A stretch of 10,518 bases of DNA from Sva-07 sp964592115 (lineage in GTDB: Bacteria > Actinomycetota > Acidimicrobiia > Acidimicrobiales > Ilumatobacteraceae): contig CAZQCP010000112.1 in the NCBI GenBank assembly GCA_964592115.1, positions 1 through 10,518 on the forward strand, in the 5' to 3' direction. Below, in pieces: positions 6,533 through 10,518 of the stretch. The position numbers were made by a program, and so were the translations under genes. Under the pieces are notes generated by a model. That model did not search any database. It saw only the letters and a program-made list of their open reading frames with translations, and was not told the origin of the DNA. Position 1 is the first letter of the stretch. Each line of letters begins with the position of its first letter.

Positions 6533-7045
6533 TCAGCGGTTGGCGAACTGGTTGCCCTTGGCGGCCGGGCGACCGGCCTTGCCCTCGCCGCGGAACGGCA
6601 GCTCGATCAGCGTGACGGTACCGCCAGCGGCCTTGATGGCCTCGTCAGCGGCAGCCGAGATGGCGTGCACGTGGAGGTCGACCTTCGTGGTGATCTCGCC
6701 GCGGGCGAGCACCTTGACGAACGCGTTCTTGTGCACGATGCCGTTCGCCACGAGGATCTCGGGCGTCACGGTCGCGTCGCCGATCTTGTCGACCAGCTCG
6801 GCAAGCGCGTGCAGGTTCACGGCCTGGTACTCGACGCGGAACGGGTTGTTGAACCCCTTCAGCTTCGGGACGCGTTGCTTCAGCGGGTTCTGGCCGCCTT
6901 CGAAACCGCGGGCGACGGTGTTGCGGGCGCGCTGGCCCTTGGTGCCGCGGCCGGCGGTCTTGCCGCCCCGGCCGCCCGTACCGCGAGCGACGCGCTTGGA
7001 GTTGCGCTTGGAGCCCGGTGACGGTGCAAGTTCGTGGACCTTCAT
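6533..7045 (-). CDS. rplO: 50S ribosomal protein L15 (uL15)
   Basis: A 170-residue large-subunit protein that binds 23S rRNA late in assembly. Seen: the Gly/Arg-rich N-terminal extension (GTGGRGGKTAGRGTKGQRAR, 22-41) that threads into rRNA, FEGGQNPLKQRVPKLKGF (48-65), and the globular C-terminal domain ending in LPFRGEGKAGRP. It is some 20 residues longer than the usual 145-150, mostly by a C-terminal tail. The ATG lies 2 nt after the rpmD stop, with AAGGAG 8 nt upstream inside rpmD, so the two are coupled. Position between rpmD and secY is standard for the spc operon. Confidence 0.97.
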   Translation of the reverse strand: MKVHELAPSPGSKRNSKRVARGTGGRGGKTAGRGTKGQRARNTVARGFEGGQNPLKQRVPKLKGFNNPFRVEYQAVNLHALAELVDKIGDATVTPEILVANGIVHKNAFVKVLARGEITTKVDLHVHAISAAADEAIKAAGGTVTLIELPFRGEGKAGRPAAKGNQFANR

Positions 7046-7047
7046 GG

Positions 7048-7257
7048 TCAGCTCTCCTTCTCGGACGCGGCCGCGCCCTCAGTGACCTGGAGCATGTGCG
7101 GCACGCGGGCGATCATGCCGCGGATCTCCGGTCGGTCCGGCAGCGTGTTCGTGTCACCGATCTTGCGCAGCCCGAGTGCGCGCAGCGTGCCGCGGTGCTT
7201 GGGCTTCGTGCCGATCGACGACTTGATCTGGGTGACGGTGATCGTCTGCTCGCTCAT
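7048..7257 (-). CDS. rpmD: 50S ribosomal protein L30 (uL30)
   Basis: A 69-residue bacterial-type short L30. Seen: ITVTQIKSSIGTKPKHRGTL (6-25), then RALGLRKIGDTNTLPDRPEI and RGMIARVPHMLQV, the whole compact fold. The tail TEGAAASEKES takes it about 9 residues past the common 58-60. Its ATG overlaps the rpsE stop as ATGA, with GAGGT 5 nt upstream, so translation is probably coupled to rpsE. The order rpsE-rpmD-rplO is the usual one. Confidence 0.96.
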   Translation of the reverse strand: MSEQTITVTQIKSSIGTKPKHRGTLRALGLRKIGDTNTLPDRPEIRGMIARVPHMLQVTEGAAASEKES

Positions 7258-7925
7258 TGCGCACCTCGCTCGTTCGTGGCGCTGGCGCGTGCCTTCTGGC
7301 GCTCGTTGTACGCGTTGAGCAAGCCCTTGGGCACGAACTCGTCGGCGTGCAAGCCGCGGCGGGCGGCGATCTCGTCGGGCCGCTGCAGCGACTTCAACCC
7401 GGCGACGGTGGCGCGGGCGACGTTGATGTGGTTGGCCGACCCGAGCGACTTGCAGAGCACGTCTTCGATGCCGGCCTCTTCGAGGATGACGCGGGCGGCG
7501 CCACCGGCGATGACGCCGGTACCCGGCGCGGCCGGCTTCATGAGGACCTTGCCGCCGCCGGTCGTGCCGATCACCGGATGGATGATCGTGCTGCCGGCCA
7601 TCGGCACCTCGAACAGGTTGCGCTTGGCCTCTTCGGTGCCCTTCTGGATCGCCAGCGGCACCTCTTTGGCCTTGCCGTAGCCGAGGCCGACGCGGCCGTT
7701 GCCGTCGCCGATCACCACGAGCGCGGTGAACGAGAACCGGCGGCCACCCTTGACGACCTTGGCGACGCGGTTGATCGTGATGACGCGCGACTCGCGCAAG
7801 CCACTGCCGTCGTCGTCGCGTCCGCGGTCGTCGCGCCCGCGGCCGTCGCGGTTGTCGCGGCCGCGGTTGTCACGGCTGTCGGTGCGGGGTGCGTTGGTCG
7901 GTGTGTTGGTGGTGGGGATGGCCAT
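7254..7925 (-). CDS. rpsE: 30S ribosomal protein S5 (uS5)
   Basis: A 223-residue small-subunit protein that helps line the mRNA entry site and affects decoding fidelity. Seen: an N-terminal low-complexity tract rich in Arg, Asp and Gly (18-40), then the dsRBD-like domain (SRVITINRVAKVVKGGRRFS at about 46-65; ALVVIGDGNGRVGLGYGKAK), and the C-terminal fold (GTGVIAGGAARVILEEAGIE; KSLGSANHINVARATVAGL). The body is complete and ordinary; the extra length is in the disordered head. The ATG shares one base with the rplR stop (TGATG) and has GGAG 5 nt upstream. Confidence 0.97.
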   Translation of the reverse strand: MAIPTTNTPTNAPRTDSRDNRGRDNRDGRGRDDRGRDDDGSGLRESRVITINRVAKVVKGGRRFSFTALVVIGDGNGRVGLGYGKAKEVPLAIQKGTEEAKRNLFEVPMAGSTIIHPVIGTTGGGKVLMKPAAPGTGVIAGGAARVILEEAGIEDVLCKSLGSANHINVARATVAGLKSLQRPDEIAARRGLHADEFVPKGLLNAYNERQKARASATNERGAQ

Positions 7926-8293
7926 CAGAACTCCAGTCCTGCTTCACGTGCGGCGGACGCAACGGCGGCGATGCGGCCGTGGTAGGCGAACCCGCCACGA
8001 TCGAACACGACCTGCTCGATGCCGGCGGCCCGCGCCCGTTCGGCGATCAACTTGCCGACCCGCTCGGCGGCCTCGACACTCGAACCGACACCTGCGGTGC
8101 GCAGGTCGGCCTCGTTCGTCGACGCCGCAGCGAGGGTGACGCCGGCGTCGTCGTCGATCACCTGCACGGACAGGTGCTTGTTCGACCGGAACACGGCCAG
8201 GCGCGGGCGGGCCGCGGTGCCATGGATCTTCTTGCGGACCCGGCGGTGACGGCGGATGCGTCCCGACCGGCGGGCTTCGGCGATCTTGCTCAT
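7925..8293 (-). CDS. rplR: 50S ribosomal protein L18 (uL18)
   Basis: A 122-residue 5S rRNA-binding protein of the central protuberance, working with L5. Seen: a basic N-terminus (RRSGRIRRHRRVRKKIHGTA), PRLAVFRSNKHLSVQVIDDD (30-49), and the C-terminal VGKLIAERARAAGIEQVVFD with RGGFAYHGRIAAVASAAREAGLEF. Length and ending are typical. The ATG at 8293 follows rplF by 30 bp and has only a weak purine-rich ribosome site. Its stop shares a base with the rpsE start. Confidence 0.97.
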   Translation of the reverse strand: MSKIAEARRSGRIRRHRRVRKKIHGTAARPRLAVFRSNKHLSVQVIDDDAGVTLAAASTNEADLRTAGVGSSVEAAERVGKLIAERARAAGIEQVVFDRGGFAYHGRIAAVASAAREAGLEF

Positions 8294-8323
8294 GATGCGC
8301 TCAGTTGCTCTTTCTGCCGACGA

Positions 8324-8866
8324 CTACTTCTTGCCGGCCTTGCCGGCCTTGCGCAACACGCGCTCGCCGGCATAGCGGACGCCTTTGCCCTTGTAGGGCT
8401 CGGGCTTGCGGATGCTGCGGATGTTCGCGGCGACCTGGCCGACGACCTCTTTGTCGATGCCGGTCACGATGACCTGCGTCTGGACAGGCACTTCGAACGT
8501 GATGCCCTCGGGCGCCTTGACGTCGACGGAGTGGCTGAAGCCGAGGTTGAGACGCAACGCGGCTGGGCCTTGCGCCTCGGCGCGGTAGCCGACGCCGACG
8601 ATCTCGAGCTCCTTGCGGAAGCCGTCGGTCACGCCGATGACCATGTTGTTGACGAGGCTGCGAGTGAGCCCGTGCAACGCCTTGGTCTTGTTCTCCTCGT
8701 TGGGACGATCACACACCAGTGTGTCGCCGTCTTGGGTGATGGTGATGGTGCCGGGGATCTCGCGGCTGAGGGTGCCCTTTGGCCCCTTCACCGAGATCGT
8801 GCGACCGCTCACGGTCACGTCGACGCCCGCTGGCACCGGGATCGGGGCCTTACCGATTCGGGACAT
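8324..8866 (-). CDS. rplF: 50S ribosomal protein L6 (uL6)
   Basis: A 180-residue large-subunit protein near the factor-binding site. Seen: the usual start MSRIGKAPIPVPAGVDVTV, the first domain with VKGPKGTLSRE, RSLVNNMVIGVTDGF leading into the second copy of the fold (VGVGYRAEAQG, LGFSHSVDVKAPEGI), and the signature PEPYKGKGVRYAGE near the C-terminus, followed by a basic tail (VLRKAGKAGKK). Length matches the family. GGAGAAAGAGAG lies upstream of the ATG. The 30-bp spaces on either side hold nothing else. Confidence 0.98.
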   Translation of the reverse strand: MSRIGKAPIPVPAGVDVTVSGRTISVKGPKGTLSREIPGTITITQDGDTLVCDRPNEENKTKALHGLTRSLVNNMVIGVTDGFRKELEIVGVGYRAEAQGPAALRLNLGFSHSVDVKAPEGITFEVPVQTQVIVTGIDKEVVGQVAANIRSIRKPEPYKGKGVRYAGERVLRKAGKAGKK

Positions 8867-8896
8867 GTCGTGGTCTCTCTTTCTCCGGACGCCCGG

Positions 8897-9298
8897 TCAC
8901 CAGACGTAGCAGAGGACCTCGCCGCCGACGTTGCGCTTGCGCGCCTCGCGGTCGGACATGAGGCCCTGGGACGTGGACAGGACAGCGACACCGAGACCAC
9001 CGAGCACGCGCGGCACCGAGCTGGCGTTGCGGTAGACCCGCAGCCCCGGCGTCGAGATGCGACGCAGACCCATGATCGTGCGATCGCGGTCAGCGGAGTA
9101 CTTCAGTGTGATCGTCAGCACTTCGCCGACGCCTTTGGGCGACGGGGCGGTGCTGTAGTCGACGATGTAGCCCTCGTTCTTGAGGACATCGGCGAGGGCG
9201 ACCTTCTGCTTCGACGAGGGCATGCGCACCTCGTCGTGCTTGGCGGTGTTGGCGTTGCGGACACGGGTGAGCATGTCGGCGATGGGATCGGTCATCAT
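8897..9298 (-). CDS. rpsH: 30S ribosomal protein S8 (uS8)
   Basis: A 133-residue 16S rRNA-binding protein, in other bacteria also the translational repressor of the spc operon. Seen: DPIADMLTRVRNAN (4-17), MPSSKQKVALADVLKNEGYI (26-45), GLRRISTPGLRVYRN (75-89) and the C-terminal LSTSQGLMSDREARKRNVGG ending in EVLCYVW. Two ATGs in a row (9298 and 9295) could start it. AGGAGG (9307-9312), 8 nt before the first, is the best ribosome site in the operon, overlaps the rpsN stop and favours 9298. Confidence 0.98.
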   Translation of the reverse strand: MMTDPIADMLTRVRNANTAKHDEVRMPSSKQKVALADVLKNEGYIVDYSTAPSPKGVGEVLTITLKYSADRDRTIMGLRRISTPGLRVYRNASSVPRVLGGLGVAVLSTSQGLMSDREARKRNVGGEVLCYVW

Positions 9299-9311
9299 CT
9301 TGGGTACCTCC

Positions 9312-9497
9312 TCACCAGCTCGACTTCGTCATGCCCGGGATCTCGCCGGCGTGGGCGAGCTCTCGCAGGCACACGCGGCAGAGACCGAACTTGCGGTAGA
9401 CCGAGCGAGCGCGTCCGCAGCGGCGGCAACGGGTGTAGCCGCGAACCTTGAACTTCGGCTTCGCGTTGGCCTTGTTGATCAGTGCTTTCTTCGCCAT
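9312..9497 (-). CDS. rpsN: 30S ribosomal protein S14, zinc-binding type Z (uS14)
   Basis: A 61-residue short S14. Seen: MAKKALINKANAKPKFKVRG, two zinc-knuckle pairs C24-X2-C27 and C40-X2-C43 (CRRC, CRVC), YRKFGLCRVCLRELA, and the C-terminal GEIPGMTKSSW typical of this form. It binds 16S rRNA in the 30S head. The four-cysteine type in the spc operon is the housekeeping copy. Many actinobacteria keep a second, cysteine-free S14 elsewhere for zinc shortage; none is in this window. It lies 11 nt after rplE and 13 nt before rpsH. Confidence 0.98.
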   Translation of the reverse strand: MAKKALINKANAKPKFKVRGYTRCRRCGRARSVYRKFGLCRVCLRELAHAGEIPGMTKSSW

Positions 9498-9508
9498 CTC
9501 GCGTCAGC

Positions 9509-10144
9509 TCACTTCTTCTTCTTGCCGCCGCCGTAGCGCGGGCCCTTGGACTTCTTCTTGCGTGGCTCGTTCTCGGCATCGACGCCCCGCTTGAACGGGA
9601 AGCCGAAGGCGTCGAGGAGGGCCTTGCCGCCGTCGTTGTCGCTGGCGGTGGTGACGATCGTGATGTCCATGCCCCGGGCGTGGTCGGCCTTGTCGGGATC
9701 GATCTCGGCGAACATCGTCTGCTCGTTGAGCCCGAACGTGTAGTTGCCGTGGCCGTCCCACGAGTGGGCGGGCAGGCCGCGGAAGTCGCGGATGCGGGGG
9801 ATGGCGACCGAGATCAGACGGTCGAGGAACTCCCACATGCGATCGCCGCGCAGCGTGACCTTCACGCCGATCGCTTGCCCCTCGCGGAGCTTGAAGTTGG
9901 CGATCGAGTTGCGAGCCTTGGTGACGATCGGCTTCTGGCCGGAGATCACGGTGAGGTCGGTGACGCACCCCTCGATCAGCGATGGCTGACCGGCGGCGCG
10001 ACCGACGCCCATGTTGATGACGATCTTCTCGAGCCCGGGAACCTGCATCACGTTGCCGATGCCCAGCTGCTCGCGCAATGCGGGCTTGATCTCGTCGTTG
10101 TAGCGCGCCTTGAGGCGCGGTGCGGTGGCGACTGCGGTGCTCAC
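9509..10144 (-). CDS. rplE: 50S ribosomal protein L5 (uL5)
   Basis: A 211-residue 5S rRNA-binding protein of the central protuberance, touching the P-site tRNA. Seen: LKARYNDEIKPALREQLGI (11-29), VPGLEKIVINMGVGRA, VTLRGDRMWEFLDRLISVAI then PRIRDFRGL, and IVTTASDNDGGKALLDAFGF then PFK closing the normal fold. After that comes a basic tail (NEPRKKKSKGPRYGGGKKKK), making the protein some 20-30 residues longer than usual. The GTG start overlaps the rplX stop as GTGA, so translational coupling is likely. Confidence 0.97.
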   Translation of the reverse strand: MSTAVATAPRLKARYNDEIKPALREQLGIGNVMQVPGLEKIVINMGVGRAAGQPSLIEGCVTDLTVISGQKPIVTKARNSIANFKLREGQAIGVKVTLRGDRMWEFLDRLISVAIPRIRDFRGLPAHSWDGHGNYTFGLNEQTMFAEIDPDKADHARGMDITIVTTASDNDGGKALLDAFGFPFKRGVDAENEPRKKKSKGPRYGGGKKKK

Positions 10145-10446
10145 TTGATCACCTCTCCACTGGGACGAGCGATGCGCACCTTGGTGCCGTCGTCGTTGAC
10201 CTTGTAGCCGACGCGGACGGTCTTGCCCTTGTGCACCAGCATCACGTTGCTGGCGTCGATCGGCAGATCCTTTTCGATGATGCCGCCCTGCTCGTTGGCA
10301 CGGCGTGCCTTTTGGTGCTTCGACGCCGTGTTGACGCCGTTCACGATGATCTTGTTGGCTTTCGGGAAGACGAAGGCGATCTCGCCCTGCTTGCCCTTGT
10401 CCTTGCCGGTGATCACCTCGACGGTGTCACCCTTCTTCAACTTCAT
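10141..10446 (-). CDS. rplX: 50S ribosomal protein L24 (uL24)
   Basis: A 101-residue early-assembly protein that binds domain I of 23S rRNA. Seen: the KOW motif KKGDTVEVITGKDKGKQGEI (4-23), VFPKANKIIVNGVNTASKHQ, and the rest of the normal fold (EKDLPIDASNVMLVHKGKTV; RVGYKVNDDGTKVRIARPSG). The ATG at 10446 was preferred because the family begins MKxKKGD and GGAGGT lies 9 nt upstream; a GTG at 10452 would add two residues and overlap rplN. Its stop overlaps the rplE start. Confidence 0.97.
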   Translation of the reverse strand: MKLKKGDTVEVITGKDKGKQGEIAFVFPKANKIIVNGVNTASKHQKARRANEQGGIIEKDLPIDASNVMLVHKGKTVRVGYKVNDDGTKVRIARPSGEVIK

Positions 10447-10448
10447 GG

Positions 10449-10518
10449 TCACAGCACCTCCGGGGCCAGCGACACGATGCGCATGAAGCGCTTGTCACGC
10501 AGCTCGCGGCCGACCGGG
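10449..10518 (-). CDS. rplN: 50S ribosomal protein L14 (uL14), C-terminal end only
   Basis: The last 22 codons before the TGA at 10449 read PVGRELRDKRFMRIVSLAPE then VL, the standard C-terminus of L14. The 5' part lies beyond the window edge. The order rplN-rplX-rplE marks the start of the spc operon. Confidence 0.95.
   Translation of the reverse strand, partial: PVGRELRDKRFMRIVSLAPEVL

Noticed and set aside
7889..9451. A 520-codon plus-strand open frame across rplR, rplF and rpsH
   Set aside because: It is antisense to three certain ribosomal genes and their intergenic gaps, with no domain-like sequence.
1..10518. tRNA or rRNA genes, insertion sequences, attachment sites, CRISPR arrays
   Set aside because: On reading both strands I saw no tRNA-like cloverleaf, no rRNA stretch, no transposase motif and no direct repeats flanking a segment.

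Overview
The window is a high-GC bacterial chromosome segment (roughly two thirds G+C by eye). It reads as actinobacterial: frequent GTG starts, a zinc-type (four-cysteine) S14 gene inside the spc ribosomal operon, a possibly leaderless promoter, and an LPXTG-type surface protein. The class Acidimicrobiia (Ilumatobacter-like) is my best guess, from protein flavour only. A run of ten Ns at 5456-5465 shows that this is a draft scaffold.

Right two thirds (4305-10518, minus strand): the distal spc operon, read right to left as rplN (C-terminal end only), rplX, rplE, rpsN (type Z), rpsH, rplF, rplR, rpsE, rpmD, rplO, secY, adk. Genes are tightly packed, with ATGA/GTGA or 1-nt stop/start overlaps at three junctions, so they are probably co-transcribed and partly translationally coupled. 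They supply large- and small-subunit ribosomal proteins, the SecY translocation channel and adenylate kinase. secY is split by the N gap, and the two flanks carry diverged copies of the same stretch of SecY. This points to a scaffold join between overlapping but non-identical contigs, or to a real partial duplication.

Middle (3081-4266): a TetR-family regulator (minus strand) sits downstream of adk, with a 37-bp interrupted palindrome upstream of it that looks like an operator. Next is a small winged-helix regulator (plus strand). Its promoter region holds a perfect 20-bp palindrome, and ACTAG occurs there three times at exact 14-bp spacing.

Left (1-3080): divergent from the small regulator is a secreted, probably sortase-anchored surface protein (signal peptide, paired-cysteine QCNG repeats, Pro/Thr linker, LPVTG, membrane segment, basic tail). 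Convergent with it is a 576-residue amidohydrolase of the D-aminoacylase-like superfamily. The surface protein, small regulator and palindromic intergenic region form the least described module here. The ribosomal part is conventional apart from extended tails on L5 and S5 and the secY join.
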